Position numbers and translations under genes: made by a program | NCBI GenBank assembly: GCA_044225825.1 | Contig: JBGAIB010000006.1 | Span: forward strand, 1-64,000 | Direction of reading: 5' to 3' | Length of the DNA stretch: 64,000 bases | Source of the DNA: Bog-950 sp044225825 | Lineage (GTDB): Bacteria > Bacteroidota > Bacteroidia > Chitinophagales > LD1 | The notes under the pieces: model-generated | What the model was told of the DNA's origin: nothing | The model's input: only the letters and a program-made list of their open reading frames with translations | The model's database searches: none | Part shown: positions 9,726 to 17,582 of the stretch, in pieces | Layout: every line of letters begins with the position of its first letter | Position numbering within the stretch: the stretch's first letter is position 1

Positions 9726-10034
9726 ATGTACGCAATAGTAGAAATAGCAGGTCAACAATTTAGAGCCGAAGCCGGTAAGAAATTATATGTGCACCGCCTG
9801 GAAGGTAACGAGGGTGATGCTGTATCGTTTGACCGTGTGCTGTTAACCGACGACAATGGCAGCGTGAAAGTAGGTACCCCTACCGTTAGCGGTGTTAAGG
9901 TAAATGCCAAAATTGTTGGTCACATGAAGGACGACAAAGTAACCATCTTCAAAAAGAAGAGAAGAAAGACTTACAAAAAGACCCAGGGTCACCGTCAGTC
10001 TTTAACTCAAATTGCAATCGAATCAATCGGATAA
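9726..10034 (+). CDS. rplU: 50S ribosomal protein bL21
   Basis: The 102-residue product starts MYAIVEIAGQQFRAEAGKKL and has the conserved bL21 core (VGTPTVSGVKVNAKIVGH) and the basic KKKRRKTYKKTQGHRQ stretch near the C-terminus that contacts 23S rRNA. The length fits the family (about 103 residues). I place the start at ATG 9726, not at the upstream TTG at 9702, because the -7 promoter box covers that TTG. rpmA follows 30 bases later, the usual bL21-bL27 pair. A strong intrinsic terminator closes the operon. Confidence 0.97.
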   Translation: MYAIVEIAGQQFRAEAGKKLYVHRLEGNEGDAVSFDRVLLTDDNGSVKVGTPTVSGVKVNAKIVGHMKDDKVTIFKKKRRKTYKKTQGHRQSLTQIAIESIG

Positions 10035-10064
10035 ATTTATTGGAGGCCCTAAAAACAACAAGCA

Positions 10065-10328
10065 ATGGCACACAAGAAAGGCGAAGGTAAGGTAAAGAAC
10101 GGACGCGACAGTCACAGTAAGCGCTTAGGTATAAAAGTATTTGGTGGCGAAAACGCCATCCCTGGTAACATTATCGTTCGCCAGCGTGGAACCTCTTTCC
10201 ACCCCGGTCACGGTGTTGATATCGGCAAGGACCACACTATTTTCGCAGTAGTGGAAGGTGTGGTAAAATTCACCAAAGGCAAAAACGATCGTCGTTTTGT
10301 GCACGTGGTACCGGTAGCGCAGGCTTAA
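10065..10328 (+). CDS. rpmA: 50S ribosomal protein bL27
   Basis: The 87-residue product begins MAHKKGEGKVKNGRDSHSKR and has the typical bL27 core GGENAIPGNIIVRQRGTSFHPG and GKDHTIFAVVEGVVKF. The N-terminal tail reaches toward the peptidyl-transferase centre in known ribosomes. There is no N-terminal extension that would need cleavage, unlike in Firmicutes. It is the second gene of the rplU-rpmA operon and is followed 21 bases later by a terminator hairpin. Confidence 0.97.
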   Translation: MAHKKGEGKVKNGRDSHSKRLGIKVFGGENAIPGNIIVRQRGTSFHPGHGVDIGKDHTIFAVVEGVVKFTKGKNDRRFVHVVPVAQA

Positions 10329-10348
10329 TTTACCGTCATAAACTATTG

Positions 10349-10374
10349 AAAAGTCCCCAAAATGGGGACTTTTT
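10349..10374 (+). terminator. Intrinsic terminator after rpmA
   Basis: A 10-bp stem, AAAAGTCCCC (10349-10358) with GGGGACTTTT (10364-10373), surrounds a 5-base loop and runs straight into a T-rich tail. Confidence 0.9.
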
Positions 10375-10451
10375 CATTTTATAACACCTTCATCCTATGT
10401 TAATTACTTCAACCTTAAAATCTTAACAGGCCCATCTTCGTTTACACATTA

Positions 10452-11168
10452 ATGCCACCACAAAAGCCGCTTAAAAAGCCCCTTCTGTTTGCCGTATTAG
10501 CGCTGGTATTCTCAGCACTTAGCCTGCGTGCAGGTATGCCGGGCGAAGATGAGGTTTGCATACCCATGCAGCCCGCTTTTACCGCACTTAGTCTGTATAG
10601 CCAGTTGCACCTCGATAACCTCGGGCTGAACCTGAATACGTATACCCTGGCCGTTCATGGCTGGCAAAAATTAAAAGCCTCGGGCAAGCTTAGCCGCGAG
10701 GTGCTCGCTATTTGCGATTTCACCCAAAGTTCCAGCCAAAAGCGTTTGTATGTTATCGATATGTTGAACGGTAAATTGCTGTTTAACACCCTGGTAGCCC
10801 ATGGGCGGAACACGGGCGAAGAATTTGCACAATCCTTTTCCAATCAGCCCTCCTCCAATAAAAGCAGCCTGGGTTTCTATTGCACCGGCGAAACCTACCA
10901 GGGCGGGCATGGCCTAAGCCTGAAGTTAAGGGGCCAGGAACCGGGTTTTAACGATAATGCCGAAGAACGCGCCATTGTAATGCACGGTGCTGAATATGTA
11001 AATACAGGTTTTATTGCGCAGAATGGCCGCCTGGGCCGCAGCTTTGGCTGCCCTGCTGTTTCAGTAGCCGAACACGAGCAGATCATTAATGCCATTAAAG
11101 GCGGCAGTTGCCTGTTTATCTATTACCCCGATGGCAAATATTTGGCCAGTTCAAAACTGTTGCACTAA
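10452..11168 (+). CDS. Murein L,D-transpeptidase catalytic-domain family protein
   Basis: The 238-residue product has a hydrophobic N-terminus (residues ~9-27, signal peptide or anchor), so it should act in the periplasm. Residues ~90-230 form the catalytic domain of the YkuD-related family seen in Gram-negatives: VIDMLNGKLLFNTLVAHGRNTG, then HGAEYV (His179) and GRLGRSFGCPAVS (Cys200, the expected nucleophile). Known members act on peptidoglycan cross-links; the exact reaction here is inferred. It stands alone between the rpmA terminator and the convergent YggS-like gene, only 3 bases away. A weak promoter-like CATCTTCG lies upstream (10432-10439). Confidence 0.85.
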   Translation: MPPQKPLKKPLLFAVLALVFSALSLRAGMPGEDEVCIPMQPAFTALSLYSQLHLDNLGLNLNTYTLAVHGWQKLKASGKLSREVLAICDFTQSSSQKRLYVIDMLNGKLLFNTLVAHGRNTGEEFAQSFSNQPSSNKSSLGFYCTGETYQGGHGLSLKLRGQEPGFNDNAEERAIVMHGAEYVNTGFIAQNGRLGRSFGCPAVSVAEHEQIINAIKGGSCLFIYYPDGKYLASSKLLH

Positions 11169-11171
11169 GCA

Positions 11172-11834
11172 CTAACGGGTGCCAAACAACAAACTACCGA
11201 TTCGTATAAGGGTTGCTCCTTGTGTTAAGGCAATTTTATAATCGCTGCTCATGCCCATCGATACCTCTTTAAAGTAGGGGGCCTTGGCAAAATAGCGCTG
11301 CTTAACCTCGGTAAACAACTCATGCAGCAAAGCAAATTCTGTTGCAATCCGGGCCTCATTATCCGTGTTGGTAGCCATACCCATTAAACCGCAAACACGC
11401 ACATTTTTAAGGGTAGCATATTCAGCCGAATCCAGCAGGGCAAATAATTCTTCGGCATCCAATCCAAACTTGGTATCCTCATTGGCAATGTATACCTGCA
11501 GCAGGCAGTTGATCGTGCGGTTGCTTTTAGCGGCACAGCGGTCTATCTCCGCCAGCAGTTTCAAACTATCCACCGATTGTATCATGCTTACAAACGGGGC
11601 TATATACTTCACCTTGTTCGTTTGCAGGTGGCCTATCAGGTGCCATTCAATATCCTTGGGCAGGGCCTCGTATTTAGGCACCAGTTCCTGCACGCGGTTC
11701 TCGCCAAACACGCGCTGACCGGCCTCATAAAGCGCCATTATATCCGCCTCCGGCTTGGTTTTGCTAACCGCTACCAGGTGTGCCCCAAACGGCTTCAACT
11801 CTTCAACTATGCTCCTATAACTCTGCAAATCCAT
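11172..11834 (-). CDS. YggS-family pyridoxal-phosphate-binding protein (PLPBP)
   Basis: The 220-residue product fits the PLP homeostasis family of single-domain TIM-barrel proteins related to alanine racemase. Visible signatures are LVAVSKTKP (Lys25, the expected PLP Schiff-base lysine), GENRVQEL, EWHLIGHLQTNK, the Ser/Asp pair of SMGMSSDYKIA and the C-terminal RIGSLLFGTR. Family members buffer PLP and affect amino-acid and vitamin B6 metabolism without a known catalytic activity. It is slightly short compared with the usual 225-235 residues, and nothing essential seems missing. It converges on the L,D-transpeptidase gene. Confidence 0.93.
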   Translation of the reverse strand: MDLQSYRSIVEELKPFGAHLVAVSKTKPEADIMALYEAGQRVFGENRVQELVPKYEALPKDIEWHLIGHLQTNKVKYIAPFVSMIQSVDSLKLLAEIDRCAAKSNRTINCLLQVYIANEDTKFGLDAEELFALLDSAEYATLKNVRVCGLMGMATNTDNEARIATEFALLHELFTEVKQRYFAKAPYFKEVSMGMSSDYKIALTQGATLIRIGSLLFGTR

Positions 11835-11869
11835 TGTGCGAAATAACGATTTGCTTTGAAAATAACATG

Positions 11870-11905
11870 CCCCCCTCTCTGCGCAGCGGAGTGGGGCCCG
11901 GGGGG
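11870..11905 (+). repeat. Degenerate copy of the GC-rich hairpin repeat
   Basis: A short C-run, CTCTCTGCGCAGC and a G-run resemble the two fuller copies at 12006 and 12816 but with several changes. It is in the same orientation, 35 bases upstream of the YggS-like gene's start. Confidence 0.55.
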
Positions 11906-12005
11906 TAAAACGCTGTCCTCAACTTCGCACAAAGAACTTAGTAGCATCACAGGGATACCCTTAGGGTATAGCTCTTCTTCAGCCTACGGAAATTCGGTGC
12001 TGCCT

Positions 12006-12058
12006 CCCTGCATTTCCACCCCCTCTTTGCGCAGCAGAGAGGGGGCAGGGGGTGAGTC
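12006..12058 (+). repeat. GC-rich hairpin repeat, copy A
   Basis: The unit reads CCCTGCATTTCCA followed by a hairpin CCCCCTCT ... AGAGGGGG and a CAGGGGG tail. It is nearly identical to copy B at 12816-12867 (the main difference is GCGCAGC versus GCACAGC). The two copies flank the 750-bp spacer in direct orientation. It behaves like a dispersed REP-type intergenic element. Confidence 0.8.
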
Positions 12059-12205
12059 CATTCCATTACAACAAGTATGATTTAAAGAAATAAAAATTGA
12101 ATCTTTAAATCCTTTTTGTTATCTTTGATTATCGTTCTTTGGTGCATGCTCCACTGTCCGGGCCTGATTTTCTATAGGCTAAAAGCATGCACATTAAAAT
12201 TTAGG

Positions 12206-12239
12206 AGATTTGTGCACGTAAAATCAACTGCACAAATCT
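12206..12239. repeat. Perfect 11-bp inverted repeat (AGATTTGTGCA arms)
   Basis: AGATTTGTGCA (12206-12216) is repeated inverted as TGCACAAATCT (12229-12239) around a 12-base loop. The half site GCACAAAT follows once more at 12240-12247. A related TTGTGCA/GCACAAG set occurs at 12674-12712. It could be a protein-binding site or an RNA hairpin. A promoter-like TATCTTTG lies about 85 bases upstream (12120-12127), with no convincing ORF behind it. Confidence 0.5.
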
Positions 12240-12318
12240 GCACAAATGAATACTTGGCTAATACGTTCCGTTTCCGGCTCGTCTACTTTCTGATCTCAGC
12301 TTTCTGATCTCAGCTTTC

Positions 12319-12605
12319 AAAATCTGTAAAGCAGTGTAAAGTTCCGCAGCGGATCGCACGATAAAAGGCAGCGCTAATCATAACCATCAGCGTAATCAGC
12401 GTTCCATAAAATCTGTAAAGGAGTGTAAAGTTGCACTATGGCTTGTGCGAAATCTGTAAAGCAGTGTAAAGTTACGTTCCGGCTGGAGCACAAAATCTGT
12501 AAAGGAGTGTAAAGTTCAAACTGCCCATGTCAAACCCGACTCGGTCTGCTTTCTGATCTCTGATTTCTGTTCTCAGCTTTCAAAATCTGTAAAGCAGTGT
12601 AAAGT
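12319..12605 (+). repeat. Five direct copies of a 25-bp intergenic repeat
   Basis: Copies start at 12319, 12408, 12449, 12492 and 12582. Each contains TGTAAAG-NAG-TGTAAAG, where N is C or G, so each copy is itself two TGTAAAG half sites 10 bases apart. Intervals are 89, 41, 43 and 90 bases, which is not a regular array. Copies 1 and 5 are also preceded by the same pyrimidine-rich stretch with CTGATCTCAGCTTTC-like words, which is tandemly doubled before copy 1. No coding sequence explains it. Confidence 0.85.
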
Positions 12606-12815
12606 CCCAATAGCTAATAGGGTGTTTTGAATGGATTTAACAACGAAACACCACATATGAAAACTTCTCTAACTTGTGCACAGGCAGAAAACCTGCACAA
12701 GCATGCACAAGCAGTGTTGATAACCTCGGTCCAGCAGGCCCGGCCACCGGCTTTTAAAATCCGATGCCATACAACCAGCAAAAGCATTACTGTCCACATA
12801 GTACTAAATGCGCCA

Positions 12816-12867
12816 CCCTGCATTTCCACCCCCTCTTTGCACAGCAGAGAGGGGGCAGGGGGGAGTC
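12816..12867 (+). repeat. GC-rich hairpin repeat, copy B
   Basis: This is the second near-identical copy of the CCCTGCATTTCCA-plus-hairpin unit (see 12006-12058), in the same orientation, 60 bases upstream of the DUF4296 promoter. Confidence 0.8.
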
Positions 12868-12928
12868 AACAAACAAGCGCCGGCAATATGCGCTGCTTAA
12901 ACCCGGAGCTTGAAATTTTAAACACCGT

Positions 12929-12959
12929 TTTCCGATTCTGTGAATTTCAATTAGGTTTG
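12929..12959 (+). promoter_or_regulatory. Bacteroidota-type promoter before the DUF4296 gene
   Basis: The -33 box TTTC (12929-12932), a 19-base spacer and the -7 box TAGGTTTG (12952-12959) match TTTG-N19-TAnnTTTG with one change. The ATG of the next gene is 11 bases downstream. This promoter may serve the whole run of genes to 17114. Confidence 0.75.
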
Positions 12960-12970
12960 AACGTTCGTCA

Positions 12971-13312
12971 ATGAAAAAGTGTTTCTTCATACTACTTCTG
13001 TTCCTCGCTGCCTGCAAGCCCGAAATGCCGAAGGTACCCGATGATGTATTGAGTCCACAGAAAATGCGGGAAGTAATGGTAGACATACACATTGCCGATG
13101 CCCTGGCACAAACCAAAGCCCAGAGCGGGGGAAATGAAAAGGAACTGACCGAATCCTATTATCAGGTGATTTTCAAAAAGTTCAATATTACCGATGAGCA
13201 GTTCCGCCGCAGCTATAAATACTACGAAGCGCACCCCGATTGGATGAACCGTATTTACGACGGGGTAATGACTGATTTAAGTAAGAAGGAAGCAGAGGAA
13301 AGCAAGCAATAA
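12971..13312 (+). CDS. DUF4296 lipoprotein
   Basis: The 113-residue product has a lipoprotein signal (MKKCFFILLLFLAAC, lipidation at Cys15). The mature domain fits DUF4296: LSPQKMREVMVDIHIADALAQ, SYYQVIFKKFNITDEQFRRSYKYYEAHPDWM. The family is confined to Bacteroidota and its function is not known. It is the first gene after a good promoter, 28 bases ahead of the CoA-transferase genes, with which it is probably co-transcribed. There is no obvious functional link between them. Confidence 0.88.
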   Translation: MKKCFFILLLFLAACKPEMPKVPDDVLSPQKMREVMVDIHIADALAQTKAQSGGNEKELTESYYQVIFKKFNITDEQFRRSYKYYEAHPDWMNRIYDGVMTDLSKKEAEESKQ

Positions 13313-13340
13313 TTACTATAAAATATAAACAGATACACAC

Positions 13341-14036
13341 ATGAATAAGGTGGTAGCAAACGCCGAGGAGGCTGTAAAAGATATACCCGACAATGCCGTG
13401 CTGATGTTGGGTGGTTTCGGCCTGTGCGGTATTCCCGAAAATTGTATCAATGCCTTAATTAAAAAGGGCGTAAAGGGTTTAACCTGCATTAGCAACAATG
13501 CAGGTGTCGACGATTTTGGTATCGGCCTGATGCTGAAAACCCGTCAGGTTAAAAAAATGATCTCCTCGTATGTGGGCGAAAACGCTGAGTTCGAACGCCA
13601 GTTGCTTTCGGGCGAATTGGAAGTAGAACTAATACCTCAGGGAACCTTGGCCGAACGTATCCGTGCCGGTGGCGCAGGTATTCCGGCTTTTTTTACCCCT
13701 ACCGGCTACGGTACTGAAGTAGCAGAAGGGAAGGAGTCGCGCGAGTTTAATGGCAAGATGTATATCCTCGAAAACTGGTTAAAAGCTGACTTTGCTATTG
13801 TAAAAGCGTGGAAAGGCGATACCATGGGCAACCTGGTTTACAAAGGCACGGCCCGCAACTTTAACCCTATGATGGCAACAGCAGGTAAAATTGTAATTGC
13901 CGAGGTAGAAGAACTGGTGCAGCCCGGCGAGTTGGATCCTAATAACATCCATACTCCCGGTATTTATGTGCAGCGTATCTTTAAAGGCACTAATTACGAA
14001 AAGCGTATTGAACAGCGTACGGTAACCAAGCGCTAA
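13341..14036 (+). CDS. scoA: 3-oxoacid CoA-transferase subunit A
   Basis: The 231-residue product is the alpha subunit of a family I CoA-transferase (succinyl-CoA:3-ketoacid type). It shows the glycine-rich CoA-binding start MLGGFGLCGIPENCINAL, SNNAGVDDFGIGLML, then GGAGIPAFFTPTGYGTEVAEGKE and AIVKAWKGDTMGNLVYKGTARNFNP. The heterotetramer moves CoA between succinyl-CoA and acetoacetate. The Glu nucleophile is in subunit B, whose gene follows after 42 bases. Substrate preference cannot be read from sequence alone, so an acetoacetate- or butyrate-type enzyme remains possible. Confidence 0.93.
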   Translation: MNKVVANAEEAVKDIPDNAVLMLGGFGLCGIPENCINALIKKGVKGLTCISNNAGVDDFGIGLMLKTRQVKKMISSYVGENAEFERQLLSGELEVELIPQGTLAERIRAGGAGIPAFFTPTGYGTEVAEGKESREFNGKMYILENWLKADFAIVKAWKGDTMGNLVYKGTARNFNPMMATAGKIVIAEVEELVQPGELDPNNIHTPGIYVQRIFKGTNYEKRIEQRTVTKR

Positions 14037-14078
14037 ACAACTTTCACCTATAACTCATCACTCCAAACTTATAACGGT

Positions 14079-14735
14079 ATGGCCTTAGATAAATTTCAGA
14101 TAGCAAAACGTATAGCAAAGGAACTGCGCGATGGTTTTTATGTGAACCTCGGCATTGGTATTCCTACACTGGTAGCCAACTATATTCCCGAAGGCATGAA
14201 CGTGATCCTGCAAAGCGAAAACGGATTGCTGGGAATGGGTGCTTTTCCGTACGAGGAAGACGTAGACCCCGATTTAATAAATGCCGGTAAGCAAACGGTT
14301 ACCATGCTAAAGGGGGCTTCGCTGTTCTCTTCGGCTGATAGCTTTGCCATGATCCGCGGCAGCCATGTGGATCTTACGGTGCTGGGCGCGATGGAAGTAG
14401 CCGAAAACGGCGATATCGCCAACTGGAAAATTCCCGGCAAAATGGTGAAAGGCATGGGCGGTGCTATGGATCTGGTAGCAGCAACCGAAAACATCATCGT
14501 TGCCATGATGCAAACCAACCCGAAGGGCGAATCGAAGTTGCTGCCTGCCTGCACCCTGCCCTTAACAGGTAAGGGCTGCATCAAACGCGTGCTCACCGAT
14601 TTGGGCTTATACGAAATTCATGACGGCGCTTTCCACTTAATGGAAATTGCACCCGGTGTAACTGTCGACGAAATAAAAGCCAAAACCTTAGGCAAGCTGG
14701 TTGTCAGCGAAAACCTGAAAGAGATAGAGGTATAA
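14079..14735 (+). CDS. scoB: 3-oxoacid CoA-transferase subunit B
   Basis: The 218-residue beta subunit carries the catalytic motif SENGLLGMG with Glu47 as the expected nucleophile, preceded by YVNLGIGIPTLVANYIPEG. It continues with the conserved GSHVDLTVLGAMEVAENGDIANWKIPGKMVKGMGGAMDLV and the TLPLTGKGCI segment. Together with subunit A it forms the active enzyme for ketone-body or short-chain acyl-CoA exchange. The length is normal for the family and all key residues are present. The next gene starts 26 bases later. Confidence 0.94.
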   Translation: MALDKFQIAKRIAKELRDGFYVNLGIGIPTLVANYIPEGMNVILQSENGLLGMGAFPYEEDVDPDLINAGKQTVTMLKGASLFSSADSFAMIRGSHVDLTVLGAMEVAENGDIANWKIPGKMVKGMGGAMDLVAATENIIVAMMQTNPKGESKLLPACTLPLTGKGCIKRVLTDLGLYEIHDGAFHLMEIAPGVTVDEIKAKTLGKLVVSENLKEIEV

Positions 14736-14761
14736 ACTTTAGTTCTTTACTTAAACCACCT

Positions 14762-16297
14762 ATGCGGCCCTCCAAACCATCCTTTCTGTTTGCGGTGTTT
14801 ACATGGAGCGTGCTGCTGCTGCGCTTTGGTTACCGCTATGGCACCGGCGATCAGGTGGAGTTGCTGCCCTACACCCTTTTTCTGCACGATCCTACACTTT
14901 ACCTGCACGATTTCTTTATCAAAGGCCTGCATGCGGCTGTTCCCAACGAACGCACCATTATGGCCAACCTACTGTTGCCCTTTGTTAAGCACCTGGAATG
15001 CTTCGTCTTTCTGCTGCATTTCGTAGTAACGGTTGTGCTGGTAATGGGGCTCGAGAAGTTGGCCTTGCGCTTTATACCCAATAAATACTTTGCCTGGTTT
15101 GCCATACTGCTTTGTATGGTGCCTTTAAACGATTACGCCCTTGGCAATGTCGACCTGGTTTCCGATTGTTTGCAGGCAGGCAATGTAGCTATAGCCTTTG
15201 TAGTGTGGGCCATCAACCTGTTTTTAGATAAGCGCTTTACACGGGCATCGGTGCTAATGTCCATCGCCACCTTTATACAATTGCTCGAAGGCCTGGATGT
15301 AATGATGTTACTAAGCGGTATGCTGTTGTTAGCCACCTTGCTGGGCGAGGTAAACTGGAAGGAGTTTGCGAAGTTCCTAGCCATTTATGCCTTTACGGCC
15401 GGCATCTACCTCGTAGTAATACTGGGTAAAAAGCTGGATACAGCCGGTAATGGCGGCCTGGATAACGAAACCTTCTTTCAGATACTCTTTGTGTTCAGGC
15501 ATCCGCACCATTTCATCTTTTCCGCATTTCCCCTGGCTAAAAAGGTCATCTTCTTTTTCCTGGCTTTTACCGGCCTGGTGTTCTTTGCTATGCGCAATCA
15601 ACAGGTGTTCCGCTTCCTGCAGCTGGGCCTGTTGGGTATTGCGGTGTATGCAGTAGCGGTCGATAAATTTCACCTTATTTTCATTGGCAATTTCCAGTTT
15701 TACAAAGTGGCGCAATGGGCAAAGTTTTTTGGTGTAATTGCGGTGGTGGAACTGGCCCGCGTTTATCTGTTTGTGGGTACCGAAAAATGGTTGCCGCTGA
15801 AAGGCGAGAAATGGTTAATAGGCGGAGCTATTGTCATGTTTTGGGTGCTGATGCATTTTCGCACCTTATTGCCCTACAACGTACCGTTCGAAGTGTTTGG
15901 CATGAAGCAACTGGATCCGCTTATCACTATTTGCGGGCAGATACAGCAACAAACACCAAAGGATGCCGTGTTCGTTGTGCCCTTCGATAACACAGCCTTT
16001 AAATTCTATGCGCAGCGCAGTTGCTATGTCGAGTTTAAAGCCAATGTGCGTCACCGCAGTTTTGTAAAGGAATGGTACAACCGGGTGCAACAGGTATATG
16101 GGGTGGGTTTGGAAAGCAAAACCAATGGTTTTCAATTGCAGCAATTAGCGGATGAGTATTATTACCACCCCGATTTTAACCGGATCATGGCGCTTAAGGC
16201 AGCAGGTGTTACACATATGCTGGTAGCAACTACTTTTAATTGCCCTTACGGCAGCTTAATTTTACGTAACAGCAGTTATGCGGTATATCAACTATAA
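14762..16297 (+). CDS. Polytopic membrane protein of unknown function
   Basis: The 511-residue product has about ten hydrophobic segments spread over residues 8-370. The N-terminal loop is charged and aromatic (RFGYRYGTGDQVELLPYTLFLHDPTLYLHDFF), and the C-terminal ~140 residues are soluble (KDAVFVVPFDNTAFKFYAQRSCYVEFKANVRHRSFVKEWYNRV). The architecture, many helices followed by an extracytoplasmic domain, recalls GT-C type glycosyltransferases and related Bacteroidota membrane proteins, but I see no decisive motif. It overlaps the next gene by 20 bases, so the two are translated from one message. Confidence 0.65.
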   Translation: MRPSKPSFLFAVFTWSVLLLRFGYRYGTGDQVELLPYTLFLHDPTLYLHDFFIKGLHAAVPNERTIMANLLLPFVKHLECFVFLLHFVVTVVLVMGLEKLALRFIPNKYFAWFAILLCMVPLNDYALGNVDLVSDCLQAGNVAIAFVVWAINLFLDKRFTRASVLMSIATFIQLLEGLDVMMLLSGMLLLATLLGEVNWKEFAKFLAIYAFTAGIYLVVILGKKLDTAGNGGLDNETFFQILFVFRHPHHFIFSAFPLAKKVIFFFLAFTGLVFFAMRNQQVFRFLQLGLLGIAVYAVAVDKFHLIFIGNFQFYKVAQWAKFFGVIAVVELARVYLFVGTEKWLPLKGEKWLIGGAIVMFWVLMHFRTLLPYNVPFEVFGMKQLDPLITICGQIQQQTPKDAVFVVPFDNTAFKFYAQRSCYVEFKANVRHRSFVKEWYNRVQQVYGVGLESKTNGFQLQQLADEYYYHPDFNRIMALKAAGVTHMLVATTFNCPYGSLILRNSSYAVYQL

Positions 16298-17114
16298 CGG
16301 CAATATCTATAACGAGCACGAACAGCTGCTACAGGTAACCAATAGGGGTTTCCGCTATGGCGATGGCTTTTTTGAGAGCATGATCATGTTCAATCAAAAA
16401 ATGCCCCTGCTGGAATTTCACTGGAGCCGCATCGTATTCACGGCCGATGTGCTGGCAGGTATATTACCGGCCGGTATGGACGTGGACAAACTGCAAAGCA
16501 TGATACTTGACCTGGCCAGCGTGAACGACCTGGTTAAAAACGCCCGGGTCCGCGTGCAGTTCTTCCGCAAAGGTGGCGGCCTCTACCTGCCTGATACCGA
16601 TGACCTGGGCTTTATCATTACTATGGACCCGGTGATTAACGAGCGCTTTGAGGTAGGTGAGGGGCTGGTAGCCGGTTTGCGGGAGGACTGTTACAAAACA
16701 GTATCTATGACCAGCGACTTAAAAACCTCCAGTGCCTTAATGTATGTAATGGCCGCCCGCTTCGCTAAATCCGAAGGCTGGGACGAGTGCCTGCTGCTGA
16801 ACGATCTGGACCATGTTTGCGAGGCCATCCACAGCAACATTTTCCTGGTAAAAGGCGATAAGCTGATTACCCCCGACCTGGATAGCGGCTGTGTGAACGG
16901 TGTAATGCGCAGTTATCTGATTGCCCTGTTTGATGAACTGGTGGAAGAACGCGAGGTGACTGTAAAGGAATTGGAAGAGGCGGAGGAGATACTGCTGGTA
17001 AATGCCGTAAAGGGCGTGCAATGGATAAAGCAGTTTAAAGGTAAAACCTATACAAACAAAAAGGCGGTTGAAATAACCGCCCTTCTGAATGAATCTTTAT
17101 TGGATCTAAGTTAG
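16278..17114 (+). CDS. Class IV (branched-chain/D-amino-acid type) PLP aminotransferase or aminodeoxychorismate lyase
   Basis: The 278-residue product is a fold-type IV PLP enzyme. It has the N-terminal NRGFRYGDGFFESM motif, the catalytic lysine in SDLKTSSALMYVMAAR (Lys149), and the cofactor-binding region ECLLLNDLDHVCEAIHSNIFLV. The family includes branched-chain aminotransferases, D-amino acid aminotransferases and 4-amino-4-deoxychorismate lyase (PabC). The short length and the C-x-E-A-x-x-S-N-I-F segment are compatible with PabC-like or D-amino-acid-type enzymes. Sequence reading alone does not decide, so no symbol is given. Its start lies inside the 3' end of the membrane protein gene. 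Its stop overlaps the stop of the convergent gene. Confidence 0.85.
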   Translation: MRYINYNGNIYNEHEQLLQVTNRGFRYGDGFFESMIMFNQKMPLLEFHWSRIVFTADVLAGILPAGMDVDKLQSMILDLASVNDLVKNARVRVQFFRKGGGLYLPDTDDLGFIITMDPVINERFEVGEGLVAGLREDCYKTVSMTSDLKTSSALMYVMAARFAKSEGWDECLLLNDLDHVCEAIHSNIFLVKGDKLITPDLDSGCVNGVMRSYLIALFDELVEEREVTVKELEEAEEILLVNAVKGVQWIKQFKGKTYTNKKAVEITALLNESLLDLS

Positions 17115-17500
17115 TTTTTGCCTAACTCTTTTGCCTTTGCTTCAATAGTAGCTTTGGCAGCAACGTATTTTTTGTAGCGGTCTTCGCCGATTATGTTTTT
17201 AAGGTTACCCTCAATGTGCATAGTCTGGCGGTTAACGATCAGCGTGATGTTTTCAGGGTTCTTGTTATCAGGCAGTTTGTATAATTCGCTTTGGCTGCGG
17301 GCGCTGGCATTCAGTATGTCCTGCACTTTGGCAAACTCAGCCTCGCTGAATTTCAGCTCCAGGTTAAGGGCTTTTAATACGATATCCGATTCGGCGGTGC
17401 TGTTAAACTTGTAAAGGCTGTAGGTAGAGGTTTGGGCAAACGATACAGCGCTGAATAATAAAACCAATAGTGCCGAAGAGAAGATTTTTTTCATGTTCAT
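17111..17500 (-). CDS. Small secreted protein of unknown function
   Basis: The frame allows 129 residues, but the signal peptide begins at the second methionine pair (MKKIFSSALLVLLFSAVSFAQ), so the start may be at 17494 instead of 17500. The mature ~105 residues are mostly helical and charged (EFAKVQDILNASARSQSELYKL, IIGEDRYKKYVAAKATIEAKAKELGK). They resemble small periplasmic Spy- or CpxP-like helical proteins only in general character. The last bases overlap the stop of the convergent aminotransferase gene. It is divergent from the photolyase gene. Confidence 0.65.
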   Translation of the reverse strand: MNMKKIFSSALLVLLFSAVSFAQTSTYSLYKFNSTAESDIVLKALNLELKFSEAEFAKVQDILNASARSQSELYKLPDNKNPENITLIVNRQTMHIEGNLKNIIGEDRYKKYVAAKATIEAKAKELGKN

Positions 17501-17582
17501 GAATTTTGTGGTTACGAAATTAAAAAAAACGGCATTCTTTTAAAATTAACGAACTAGCGGTAAGGCGGCTTGTTTAAAAAAT

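Larger units (their letters stand above)
11850..12928. other. Gene-free repeat-rich spacer
   Basis: About 1.1 kb with no credible gene. The short open frames here have no start context or recognisable product. It holds the GC-rich hairpin repeats, the five-copy TGTAAAG repeat and TTGTGCA inverted repeats listed separately. A possible promoter (TATCTTTG at 12120-12127, with an ATTG about 20 bases upstream) leaves open an unrecognised small RNA. Confidence 0.7.

Noticed and set aside
12319..12605. CRISPR array from five repeats
   Set aside because: Spacers differ widely in length (about 16 to 65 bases), the repeat has an internal tandem word rather than CRISPR-like symmetry, and there is no cas gene in the window.
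12627..12974. Open frame in the repeat spacer as a gene
   Set aside because: It runs through the GC-rich hairpin repeat and the promoter of the DUF4296 gene, and its composition is not protein-like.
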